The notes: a model not told the origin generated them from the sequence alone. DNA of 64,000 bases from Hymenobacter lucidus (GCF_020447265.1 NZ_JAJADR010000001.1:806001-870000), one strand, 5' to 3'; shown: positions 26,520 to 34,074, counted from the first letter of the stretch. Numbers and translations: made by a program.

Positions 26520-27665
26520 ATGCTTATCCAATCATTGCATGTTAGTCACTTTCGAGGCATACGCCATCTTAAGTTAGAAAATTTGACTAATGTCAACTTG
26601 TTGTTAGGTAAGAACAATGTGGCAAAGACTTCCGTTTTGGAAGCACTTTTCCTATTTGCTGCTGCCAATGTTGAAGTGTGGGCTAATAAAATAGATAATG
26701 AGCGTGGTCTGTTAGGAAGCGATCAAGGCTTCGCTTATTTATTCTATGGGTTTGATAGCAACCAGCCAATAGAACTCGGTGCAGATATAGTCGTTGATGA
26801 ATATGTGTCTGGCCATTTGTTTGATGTCCATCGCTACAGGCTAGATGTTGGTGTTGAAGCCGTCTCTAACCCAGATAGTAATAGCCAATGGCTCACCCCC
26901 AAATTTAGTCAGCTAAGTACATCACTTAAACAGGAATATCAAACAGAGGGAGTTAACAAAATTAGGGTTACGGTATTCTCTACCGAACCCAGTGCAAAAA
27001 AGCCTCTTTCCGTTACGCTTAGCCGCAGAAGTTATGGGCATAATACTCGGGTGAGTACAAGTCGTAGTGGTCCAAACCGCTCTTTAATTAATCAATCAGA
27101 TTTTGGACAATGGCTAAGTACTCGAATGTCATTTAGTGATTTGTATACAAGAGTTGAACATTTAATTGTCACAAAACAAGATGAACGTCTTGTTGAAATT
27201 CTTCGTCTGATTGATCATCGCATTAAAAGTATTGCGCTAGGAAGCAATGATACAATCTATTTCGATTTAGGGGGGCATTTGCCTACGCTATTACCTCTAA
27301 ACCTTATGGGTGATGGGGTTCAACGCTTGCTTTCTATAATCGCAGCGCTGGCAATTAGGCCAGGAGCAGTAGTTCTAATTGACGAAATTGACAATGGGTT
27401 ACATTATTCTACTTTAAGAGTACTGTGGCAAGCTATTCTATCTGCGGCAAAAGAATACAAGGTGCAGATTATAGCTACAACTCATAGTGCGGAAGCTCTA
27501 CGCCACCTCACTGGAGTACTAGATGACAAACAATGGGCAGATTTGCGTTCGACTGTGGCAGTATATACCTTGGTCAAGGATGATAAAGATACTATTAAGA
27601 GTTATAGATATGATTATGAGCAGCTTGAGTTTGCGCTCGAACATGACGTAGAAGTTCGTAATTAA
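26520..27665 (+). CDS. OLD/AriA-like AAA (ABC-type) ATPase, probable defence protein
   Basis: 381 residues. A classic N-terminus (VSHFRGIRHLKLENLTNVNL) leads to Walker A GKNNVAKTS (30-38), where the usual third Gly is Ala35. A signature-like loop MGDGVQRLLSI, Walker B VVLIDEIDNGLHY and H-loop ATTHSAEAL follow. This is the AAA_15/AAA_21 layout of OLD, GajA and PARIS AriA proteins, but no TOPRIM nuclease is attached. The next gene encodes a separate TOPRIM-like protein 20 bases downstream. The DNA is markedly AT-richer than hsdR, suggesting separate arrival. The likely role is a sensor/scaffold ATPase in anti-phage defence. Confidence 0.82.
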   Translation: MLIQSLHVSHFRGIRHLKLENLTNVNLLLGKNNVAKTSVLEALFLFAAANVEVWANKIDNERGLLGSDQGFAYLFYGFDSNQPIELGADIVVDEYVSGHLFDVHRYRLDVGVEAVSNPDSNSQWLTPKFSQLSTSLKQEYQTEGVNKIRVTVFSTEPSAKKPLSVTLSRRSYGHNTRVSTSRSGPNRSLINQSDFGQWLSTRMSFSDLYTRVEHLIVTKQDERLVEILRLIDHRIKSIALGSNDTIYFDLGGHLPTLLPLNLMGDGVQRLLSIIAALAIRPGAVVLIDEIDNGLHYSTLRVLWQAILSAAKEYKVQIIATTHSAEALRHLTGVLDDKQWADLRSTVAVYTLVKDDKDTIKSYRYDYEQLEFALEHDVEVRN

Positions 27666-27684
27666 TAATTTTACTGTTCAGCTC

Positions 27685-28389
27685 GTGAATACTCGTCAGT
27701 TTAACATCTTCGTGGAAGGCAATGATGACCACGACCTAATATGTGCTTTACTTACAAGAATTAAAGACCTTAAGCCTCACCCATCAAAAAACTCCACTCG
27801 ACGCCGAGACAGCATTACTACATACTTTGAGGTGAATGATACTGGCGATACAATTCTAGTATTGACTACAGGGGGCTGGACATCTCTTGGCCGTAATCAA
27901 CAGATACAGTTCCAGCAAGCTAGAGATTCTGGTGGTAGAACATTAATTGTTTTTGATGCAGATTATGATCAACCTCAATATCCTCAAGGTGGTCAAGTAA
28001 ATCGATTAGCTGCATTACGTGCTCAAATATCAGAATTTGAGCCTGATCCCCATATTTATCTATTTCCTAATCCGAGTAGTGATGGTAATTTAGAAACACT
28101 TTTACTACAAATAATTTCTCCTAATCATCAATGTGTAATTGATTGTTATGTTGGTTTTGGTCAGTGCTTAGAACAGTATGTTGATGTAAGTGGGAGCCCT
28201 ATCTACCATCTTCCTATTGATAAACGTCGTGTATATGACTACGTTAATGCGCTACCTCTATCTCCAGAAGAACGGGAAAGGCATCAAGATAAGGGTGGAC
28301 AGAAAATATTCGAAAATAGTAATTGGTGGAATTTTGATGCCCCTGCTATTCAACCCTTAATCAGCTTCTTGGTCGTTCATCTGACTTGA
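27685..28389 (+). CDS. DUF3226-like TOPRIM protein, partner of the ATPase
   Basis: 234 residues from GTG 27685. TOPRIM features are a first acidic site in FNIFVEGNDDHDL (Glu11) and the D-x-D site TLIVFDADYDQP (Asp91, Asp93, Asp95), followed by the DUF3226-like piece YLFPNPSSDGNLETLLLQI. A nuclease or nucleotide-processing effector is the likely role. Sitting 20 bases after the AAA ATPase with matching AT-rich composition, the pair resembles the split OLD layouts of AbiL and PARIS, although PARIS AriB carries a different family (DUF4435). The exact system type is not settled. The C-terminal third has no motif I can name. Confidence 0.75.
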   Translation: MNTRQFNIFVEGNDDHDLICALLTRIKDLKPHPSKNSTRRRDSITTYFEVNDTGDTILVLTTGGWTSLGRNQQIQFQQARDSGGRTLIVFDADYDQPQYPQGGQVNRLAALRAQISEFEPDPHIYLFPNPSSDGNLETLLLQIISPNHQCVIDCYVGFGQCLEQYVDVSGSPIYHLPIDKRRVYDYVNALPLSPEERERHQDKGGQKIFENSNWWNFDAPAIQPLISFLVVHLT

Positions 28390-28449
28390 GCTGAGTAGCA
28401 GTGCATCCACATAGATCTATCCCGTACTTGAATAGCATCAGAGGGTATA

Positions 28450-28472
28450 TGTAATCTAAAGTGTAATCTAAA
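28450..28472. repeat. Candidate integrase arm-type sites, right end
   Basis: Two exact copies of tgtaatctaaa (28450-28460 and 28462-28472), 12 bases apart, about 35 bases inside attR. They share the TGTAAT core with the repeats next to attL. Confidence 0.45.
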
Positions 28473-28505
28473 ACAAGATCAGCCACCCGGACTTGCGTCT
28501 AAGTA

Positions 28506-28565
28506 GCTGATTCACAATGAGCGAGAAACGAGGCTCGAACTCGCGACCCTCAGCTTGGGAAGCTG
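28506..28565. repeat. Island right attachment site (attR) within tRNA-Gly
   Basis: 60 bases matching attL at 59 positions. Here the repeat is part of the complete tRNA gene, so this end keeps tRNA function. Just inside it, atcagccac and gtagctgat form an imperfect hairpin that could replace the lost tRNA terminator. Confidence 0.9.
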
Positions 28566-28592
28566 ATGCTCTACCAACTGAGCTACTCTCGC
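28520..28592 (-). tRNA. tRNA-Gly (anticodon CCC)
   Basis: 73 bases with acceptor arm GCGAGAG pairing to TTCTCGC, D-arm AGCTCAGTTGGTAGAGC, anticodon stem TCAGC/GCTGA with loop TTCCCAA (anticodon CCC) and T-arm GGTTCGA-type loop as GAGTTCGAGCC. No CCA is encoded. It is the integration target of the island, and its promoter is the TACTTTTG at 28608-28615. Confidence 0.95.
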
Positions 28593-28607
28593 GGGGTTTG
28601 GTATGGG

Positions 28608-28615
28608 CAAAAGTA
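28608..28615 (-). promoter_or_regulatory. -7 promoter element (TACTTTTG) for tRNA-Gly
   Basis: Exact TAnnTTTG match on the minus strand, 16 bases before the tRNA 5' end. TTTC lies 19 bases further upstream as a possible -33 element. Confidence 0.6.
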
Positions 28616-28801
28616 CGCAGCATTCTGCTAACAAGAAATAGCGGCGGCCGGGTTACTCAAAATCAGGAGGTAACCTGAGCGGCTAGGAGCAGAACTACGC
28701 CCAGCGGCAGTTATAAACCCGGCAGTACTACTCAATGACGAGCAATCCGTATGAAGGGAAATTCTGCTTCCTGCCGTTCCTTCGCCCCAACTTAGACCCC
28801 T

Positions 28802-29434
28802 ATGAAAGTCCTGATTTTCGGTGCTTCCGGTGCTACTGGCCGCCAACTTGTGCAACAGGCCCTCGACCAACAGTTCAGTGTCACGGCTTTTGTGCGCGAC
28901 TCGGCCAAGCTTAGGCTGGAGCATGCCAACCTGCGAGTGGTGCAAGGCAACGTGCTGCAGCCCGAAACGGTGGAAGCAGCCATTCCCGGCCACGATGCGG
29001 TGCTGCTGGCGCTGGGCGTAAAGAAAAATCAGGCCGGTGATACGACGTTATCCGACGGTACGCAGCACATTATCGAGTGCATGCAGAAATACGGGGTGAA
29101 GCGGCTCATCTGCGAAACGTCGTTGGGCGTAGGCAGCAGTAAGCACGAGTCAGGGTTTCTGTTCGGCAAAATTATTGCACCGCTGTTTCTCAAGCACATC
29201 ATGGCCGATAAGGAGCGGCAGGAAGCCCTGATTCAGCACAGTGACTTGGACTGGACTATCGTGCGGCCCGCGGGCCTGACCAATGGCAAGTCTACTGGCG
29301 GCTACAAGATTGCCCTCAGCTTTGCCAATGCCAAGATCAAAGGCCGCGTGTCCCGCGCCGACGTCGCCCAGTTTATGCTCAAGCAGCTGGCTACCGATGC
29401 CTTCGTGGGCCGGGCCGTGGGAATTTCCTATTAA
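28802..29434 (+). CDS. NAD(P)-binding oxidoreductase (atypical SDR, NmrA/BVR-B type)
   Basis: 210 residues with the Rossmann motif GASGATGRQL (8-17) at the N-terminus, the DAVLLALG strand and a WTIVRPAGLTNG segment that is typical of atypical short-chain dehydrogenases such as SDR_a5 or biliverdin-reductase B relatives. These bind NAD(P)H and act on small substrates or sense redox state. The substrate is unknown. The small membrane gene and the GNAT gene follow on the same strand with short gaps. Confidence 0.85.
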   Translation: MKVLIFGASGATGRQLVQQALDQQFSVTAFVRDSAKLRLEHANLRVVQGNVLQPETVEAAIPGHDAVLLALGVKKNQAGDTTLSDGTQHIIECMQKYGVKRLICETSLGVGSSKHESGFLFGKIIAPLFLKHIMADKERQEALIQHSDLDWTIVRPAGLTNGKSTGGYKIALSFANAKIKGRVSRADVAQFMLKQLATDAFVGRAVGISY

Positions 29435-29459
29435 GTTTGACCTCTTAACCCTCTTCGCC

Positions 29460-29699
29460 ATGGCGTATCCTCCCGCGGGCCGCAATCCGGCCACAAGCTC
29501 CTTATATCTGTTGGCCGGGGTGCTGTTGCTCGTGGCGCTGGCGTTTCGCTCGCCCGAGCTGTACGCCGCCTGGCAAAGCGGCACACTCACTACCGCCCGG
29601 GTTGGCCTCACGCTGGCGTTTCTGGTCGGGGCGCTGTTTATGCTGCGCATGGGCTGGCGCCTGCACCGTAACAACCGGCAAAACGACGTTATCGACTAA
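29460..29699 (+). CDS. Small two-span membrane protein
   Basis: 79 residues from ATG 29460, with two hydrophobic segments (LYLLAGVLLLVALAF and VGLTLAFLVGALFML) and a basic, polar tail ending RNNRQNDVID. No family is recognised. It lies 25 bases after the oxidoreductase and 21 before the GNAT gene, so all three are probably co-transcribed. Upstream codons of the same frame overlap the oxidoreductase and are not used. Confidence 0.6.
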   Translation: MAYPPAGRNPATSSLYLLAGVLLLVALAFRSPELYAAWQSGTLTTARVGLTLAFLVGALFMLRMGWRLHRNNRQNDVID

Positions 29700-29720
29700 C
29701 GCCGCCTTCTTTTCGCTTCT

Positions 29721-30257
29721 ATGTCTTCTCCGCTTCGTATTTCCGTTGCTAAACGTACCCCGGCCGTAGCCGCTCAGCTAGCTGAGCTGGGCCGCCAAAC
29801 CTTTCACGACACCTTCGCGGCCGATAATACGGCCGAGGATATGGCCGATTTTCTGGCCGCCAACTTCAGTCCAGAAATCCAGCTGGCTGAACTCAACGAC
29901 CCCCAAATTGTATTTCTGGTAGCTTATATGCAGCAGGAAATGGTGGGATATGCCAAGCTAGGGCTAAACTCCGGGCTGGGGCTGGAGGAAGGAAAAAGCT
30001 CGGTGGGCCGGCTGGAAATTGAGCGGCTGTATGTGCGCCACGACTGGATTGGCACCGGCCTGGGCGCCTCGCTCATGCGCCGGGCCATTGAAGAAGCCCG
30101 CAGTCAGCAGTGCCGCACGGTGGTGCTGGGCGTGTGGGAGCGGAACCAGCACGCCATAGAGTTCTATAAGCGCTTCGGGTTCCGGGAAATCGGTCGGCAC
30201 GAGTTCCGGGTGGGGCAGGATGTGCAAACTGACCTGATTCTGCGCAAAGGGCTGTAA
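29721..30257 (+). CDS. GNAT-family N-acetyltransferase
   Basis: 178 residues. The acetyl-CoA-binding motif A is clear in RLEIERLYVRHDWIGTGLG (Arg/Gln-x-x-Gly-x-Gly form) followed by ASLMRRAIEEA, and motif B in LGVWERNQHAIEFYKRFGF. Such enzymes acetylate amines on small molecules, peptides or protein N-termini; the substrate is not evident. It is the last of a three-gene run with the oxidoreductase and a membrane protein. Confidence 0.9.
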   Translation: MSSPLRISVAKRTPAVAAQLAELGRQTFHDTFAADNTAEDMADFLAANFSPEIQLAELNDPQIVFLVAYMQQEMVGYAKLGLNSGLGLEEGKSSVGRLEIERLYVRHDWIGTGLGASLMRRAIEEARSQQCRTVVLGVWERNQHAIEFYKRFGFREIGRHEFRVGQDVQTDLILRKGL

Positions 30258-30281
30258 GCGGGCTACATTCCGCCCGACCCT

Positions 30282-30289
30282 TACCTTTG
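30282..30289 (+). promoter_or_regulatory. -7 promoter element (TACCTTTG)
   Basis: Exact TAnnTTTG match 27 bases before the GTG start of the lipoprotein-like gene; no clear -33 box. Confidence 0.45.
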
Positions 30290-30315
30290 CTGCCCCGCCA
30301 ACCCCGCTGCTCCTC

Positions 30316-31428
30316 GTGAGAATACCCGCGCTTTTGTCTTTCCCGGTATTGCACTGTAGCGCCCGTCTGCTGCCGGTGGCCGCGTGGGGTATCATCAGCG
30401 GCTGCTCTTCCGGGGGTAGTCCAGCCACCACGCTGCCCCTGCCCACGGGCCACTTTGAAGGCCCCGTGAGCTACCAGGGCAGCGAACTGCGCGTGGCCCT
30501 CGACTTGCGCGAAACCGCCCCGGGGCAGCTGGAGGCCGATGTGCATTTTCCGGAGCTGGCCGGCCAGAGCTTTGCCGCCGCCAACGTGCGCTACAAGGAG
30601 CCCCAGCTCACGTTGGAGCGCCCCGGCCGGGCCAGCCAAGCTACCGTGACGGCTATTCGAGAGGGCGACTTTCTGCGGGGCGTCTTCACCCTCGATAGTA
30701 TTAAGGCAGACTTTGTGTGGGCGCGCCGGGGGCAGGCCGCACCGCGCGCCTACCAGGAAAAGGCCTTTGCGGTGCAGACCCACGGCCGCACGCAGCGTCT
30801 CACTCTGCTCGTGCCCACCGATACCGTAGCCCGCCACCCCGCCGTGGCCCTGCTGGCCGATGCTGCCTCGGCCGCGTCGGCTGCCGCCCGCGCCGACCTG
30901 CTGGCCCGCCAGGGCTTCCTGGCCGTGGTAGTATCAGCTTCTGCTACAACTTCCGAAACAGATTCAACCACGCTGCACACTGTAGCGGCGGCACTTCAGG
31001 CGCTGCGTCGGCAGCCCGCCGCCGATTCGCTGCGGGTGGGCTTCTGGCTGCGCGGGCCGGGCGCGGGCGCGCTGCTGCCGGCAGCGGGCCTAACGCCGGC
31101 CGCCGTGGCTTTCGTAGTGCTGGAAAACGTACCGGCTGCTTCCCTGGCCGATACCAAGCCGTTTCAGCAGGCCAGCCGCCAGCAGCTGCCCGTACTTGCC
31201 CTCTATGCTGGTGCCGATACTAGCCTGAACGTGCGGGAAAGTGCGCGCCGCCTGCGCAATGCAGTAGGAATACGGCGTGGCTCATCAGTCCGTACTTTCC
31301 CGCTGGCCAATGCCGAATTCATCGTACCCGGCCGGCTGAGTGCCGATGGCAAATGGACCTGGCCCCAGCAGGCTGCTGGCTTCGCCGAAGGATTGGTAGA
31401 GTGGCTACGCCAGCGCAAAGTCCGCTAG
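30316..31428 (+). CDS. Putative secreted lipoprotein with a degenerate alpha/beta-hydrolase fold
   Basis: 370 residues from GTG 30316. The N-terminus is hydrophobic with a lipobox-like ISGC at about residue 30. A beta-rich domain (about 45-150) is followed by a hydrolase-like domain with a strand-loop LTLLVPTDTVARHPAVALLAD. At the nucleophile elbow the sequence reads VGFWLRGPGAGA rather than G-x-S-x-G, so the catalytic Ser is missing. A binding or structural role is more likely than hydrolysis. The composition is Ala-rich. The promoter element at 30282-30289 fits as its own. Family assignment is tentative. Confidence 0.6.
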   Translation: MRIPALLSFPVLHCSARLLPVAAWGIISGCSSGGSPATTLPLPTGHFEGPVSYQGSELRVALDLRETAPGQLEADVHFPELAGQSFAAANVRYKEPQLTLERPGRASQATVTAIREGDFLRGVFTLDSIKADFVWARRGQAAPRAYQEKAFAVQTHGRTQRLTLLVPTDTVARHPAVALLADAASAASAAARADLLARQGFLAVVVSASATTSETDSTTLHTVAAALQALRRQPAADSLRVGFWLRGPGAGALLPAAGLTPAAVAFVVLENVPAASLADTKPFQQASRQQLPVLALYAGADTSLNVRESARRLRNAVGIRRGSSVRTFPLANAEFIVPGRLSADGKWTWPQQAAGFAEGLVEWLRQRKVR

Positions 31429-31440
31429 GCACAGAACGCT

Positions 31441-31523
31441 GTAGAGACGCATAGTTGCGTCTCGTCGTTGAACGACAATCGTTGATGCGACGCAGACGAC
31501 GAGACGCAAGTATGCGTCTCCAC
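31441..31523. repeat. Long inverted repeat (28-base arms)
   Basis: Arms at 31441-31468 and 31496-31523 match at 26 of 28 positions when one is reversed, with gagacgca and tgcgtctc visible. An inner aacga/tcgtt hairpin is in the loop. It starts 12 bases after the stop of the preceding gene and may end its transcript or be a mobile palindromic repeat. Confidence 0.8.
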
Positions 31524-31544
31524 ACCATCCCGGCAGTGACAAAA

Positions 31545-31709
31545 GTAGCTCCGGGAGCAACCGAAGTGCCACCCGGCCTGACCGAAGCAGTGGCGGCAAC
31601 ACCCAAAGTGCCGCTCGGTACGGCCGAAGCAGTTGCGGCAGCAACCGAAGCTTCCGTCGGGCTGACCGAAGCCATTCCCAGCATGACCGAAGAGCCATCC
31701 GGCAGCTAA
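31545..31709. repeat. Degenerate 42-base tandem repeat
   Basis: Three consecutive 42-base units (31566-31607, 31608-31649, 31650-31691), preceded by a half unit. Read on the plus strand they encode VPPGLTEAVAATPK, VPLGTAEAVAAATE and ASVGLTEAIPSMTE, ending at a stop. Both strands are open here, and no start or domain supports a gene, so it is given as a repeat. Confidence 0.65.
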
Positions 31710-31773
31710 TTTGGCGCTTCAAATGGGCCAGGCAGCGCTTAGGGCAAACGAAGGCTGGTGTGGGAGAGGATTC

Positions 31774-34074
31774 TTATAGTACCAGCAGGCCCTTTTCGCG
31801 CAGCAGCAGCCAGGCTGGCGACGCCAGAAAGGACTCGAAGCTCATGCCGGCCACGCTGGTAGGGAAGGTGGCAGCCACTTCCTTTAGCAGTAGCTTCGTC
31901 TCATAATCAGTACCGAGCTTGCTGAGCAGCTGGTGCAGCCAGGCACCAATAGGGGCGGAGGTTTTGACTTCAAAGTCCTCGGCCTGCTCATAGAAGGTAA
32001 GCACGGCGCGCTGGCCTTTCTGGGTGTCGCCGGGACGCAGCTCGGGTGGGTTGCCCAGCCAGAAGAGCCGCTGGTTTTGCTTCGCGAAATCGGGCTTGCC
32101 GGGTTCCTGCAAAGCTTTCTGAATGAGTTGGCGCGGCACCGTGGTGCGGGGCGTTTTGAAATCGAACCAAAAGCTGAGCGGCTCGGTGAGGGCCACGCCG
32201 TGCATGTAGTTGTAGAGCGCCTTAGCCAGGCCCGGCCCAAACTGCTCGTGGTCGGCCCCGGTGGGGTCGTCGTGCCAGAGGTCGTTCCAGGCAAAGTCGC
32301 CGGGTTCGGGGCCCACGGGTACCACCTGGTACTTCGCCGGGTTTTTGCCCACCGGCGAGTGGGCCGTCATGGCGAAGCGGTGCCAGTAGCCGCTCTGCAC
32401 GATGCCGGCCGCAAACAGCTGCCGCACCACTTCCAGCGAGTCCACGGTTTCCTGGGCGGTTTCGGTCGGGAAGCCATACATCAGGTAGGCGTGTACCATG
32501 ATGCCGGCCTGGGTGAAGCCATCCGTGACGCGGGCTACCTGAGCAATGGTAACGCCCTTGTCCATAAGGGCCAGCAGCCTATCGGAGGCTACTTCTAGGC
32601 CGCCGCTCACGGCAATGCAGCCCGAGGCGGCCAGCAGGCGGCACAAGTCGGGCGTGAAGGTTTTCTCGAAGCGGATATTGCCCCACCACGTAATATTGAC
32701 CTGCCGGCGCAGCAGTTCGATGGCCAAATCGCGCAGGGCCAGGGGCGGCGCAGCTTCATCCACGAAGTGAAACCCGGTTTGCCCGGTCTGCCGCACAATT
32801 TGCTCAATTCTATCCACGAGCAGCGTGGCCGGGGCAGTTTCGTAGCGAGAAATATAGTCGAGCGTAACGTCGCAGAACGAGCAGCGCTTCCAGTAGCAGC
32901 CGTGGGCAATGGTGAGCTTGTTCCAGCGCCCGTCGCTCCAGAGGCGGTGCATGGGGTTCAGCACCTCTATCACCGAGAGGTACTCGGTCAGTGGCAGGTC
33001 GCTGTAGTCAGGCGTGCCTACTTCGGTGTGCGGAATGTTGGGGTGCGGGTAGTTGATGTACTCCACCACCCCGGCCTCGTTGCGCAGAAAGGTACGCTGG
33101 AAGGTGCTGGTTGTTAGTTGTTGGTTGTCAGTTGTTAGATTGTTCTGGTGACCTGAGTTAGGCGCTGATTGACCTGCCTCCGCCAGTTCCTCAACCTGAC
33201 AACTAGCAATTGACAACTGATAACTAATATACTCCAGTAGCCGCAGCCACGGGCCTTCGCCGTCGTCGAGGGTCAGGAAGTCGATATAGTCGAAAAAGCG
33301 GGGCTCCTTGATCTGGCGTAGCTCGGTATTGGGGTAGCCGCCGCCCATCAGGGTTTTCACTGCGGGGCGCAGCTCCTTTACACGGCCGGCCAGGCGCAGG
33401 GCACCGTAGAGGTTGCCGGGAAACGGCACCGAGAAGCCTACCACATCGGGCTCGGTGCGGGCTACCAGCGCATCGAGCAGCTCCAGCAGCATCTGGTCGA
33501 GCAGGTTGGGCGGCGTTTGCAAAGCCTCGTGCATGGCATCGAAGGAAGTGGCCGACATGCCCAGCCGTTCGGCGTAGCGCGAGAAGCCAAACTGCGGCCC
33601 CACGGTTTCCTTGATCAGGTCGCCAAGGTCTTCGAGGTAGAGCGTGGCCAAGTGGCGGGCCTGATCGGAGAGGCCGAGGGTGCCAAAAGCGGCTTCTAGG
33701 TCGGCAATATTGTCGAAGCGGGCGGCCTCGGGCAGAAACCGGCTGTGGCAGATGCGCGAGGCGAGGGTAGTATCCTTGTTCTGCAAAAACCGGATGACCG
33801 GCCCGATAGTAGCCAGGTAACTGCGCTGCAGCCGCACCATGCGCCGGGCGTTATCCGACAGCTCGAAGCCGCCGACCTCAATGGCCGCAAACACCCGTTG
33901 CAGCCCTTGCGCCGAGAAAATCTTCAGCACCAGCTCCAGGCCTAGGTCGGCCTGCGCGACGTGGTAGCCGCGTCCCTGCAGAAACCCCTTGATATACGGC
34001 GTGGCCGGATAGGGCGTGTTGAGCTGGGTAAGCGGCGGGGTAATGAGCAGGATTCGGGGCGAAACGGAAGACAC
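31774..34074 (-). CDS. B12-binding-type radical SAM protein
   Basis: 766 residues from GTG 34074. The N-terminal part (about 5-280) resembles a cobalamin-binding-type domain (ILLITPP, then the VGFSVPFPGNLYGALRLAGR region). The radical SAM core has the 4Fe-4S triad in GCYWKRCSFC: Cys393, Cys398 and Cys401, in a C-x4-C-x2-C form seen in some relatives rather than C-x3-C. About 42 residues at 281-322 are encoded by an inserted repeat (33114-33231). The C-terminal region is specific to the family. It makes a 5'-deoxyadenosyl radical; the substrate is unknown. A TATCTTTG element at 34097-34104 lies just upstream. Confidence 0.87.
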   Translation of the reverse strand: MSSVSPRILLITPPLTQLNTPYPATPYIKGFLQGRGYHVAQADLGLELVLKIFSAQGLQRVFAAIEVGGFELSDNARRMVRLQRSYLATIGPVIRFLQNKDTTLASRICHSRFLPEAARFDNIADLEAAFGTLGLSDQARHLATLYLEDLGDLIKETVGPQFGFSRYAERLGMSATSFDAMHEALQTPPNLLDQMLLELLDALVARTEPDVVGFSVPFPGNLYGALRLAGRVKELRPAVKTLMGGGYPNTELRQIKEPRFFDYIDFLTLDDGEGPWLRLLEYISYQLSIASCQVEELAEAGQSAPNSGHQNNLTTDNQQLTTSTFQRTFLRNEAGVVEYINYPHPNIPHTEVGTPDYSDLPLTEYLSVIEVLNPMHRLWSDGRWNKLTIAHGCYWKRCSFCDVTLDYISRYETAPATLLVDRIEQIVRQTGQTGFHFVDEAAPPLALRDLAIELLRRQVNITWWGNIRFEKTFTPDLCRLLAASGCIAVSGGLEVASDRLLALMDKGVTIAQVARVTDGFTQAGIMVHAYLMYGFPTETAQETVDSLEVVRQLFAAGIVQSGYWHRFAMTAHSPVGKNPAKYQVVPVGPEPGDFAWNDLWHDDPTGADHEQFGPGLAKALYNYMHGVALTEPLSFWFDFKTPRTTVPRQLIQKALQEPGKPDFAKQNQRLFWLGNPPELRPGDTQKGQRAVLTFYEQAEDFEVKTSAPIGAWLHQLLSKLGTDYETKLLLKEVAATFPTSVAGMSFESFLASPAWLLLREKGLLVL
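33114..33231. repeat. Repeat element inserted in frame in the radical SAM gene
   Basis: Imperfect inverted arms: ttagttgttggttgtcagtt near 33114-33139 and, reversed, ttagttatcagttgtcaatt near 33198-33227. On the coding strand it gives a polar Gln/Thr/Ser-rich stretch (SYQLSIASCQVEEL, then TTDNQQLTT) between the two domains and keeps the frame. Confidence 0.7.

Noticed and set aside
26520-28389. Calling the pair PARIS, Gabija or retron outright
   Set aside because: There is no reverse transcriptase or UvrD-type helicase, and the TOPRIM is DUF3226-like rather than DUF4435; the layout only resembles these systems.
13942-28505. The island as an integrative conjugative element
   Set aside because: No relaxase, coupling ATPase, VirB4 or Tra gene was recognised in any reading frame.
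31455-31709. An 84-residue gene over the tandem repeat
   Set aside because: Its start lies in the inverted repeat, both strands are open, and there is no recognisable domain or signal; given as repeat DNA instead.
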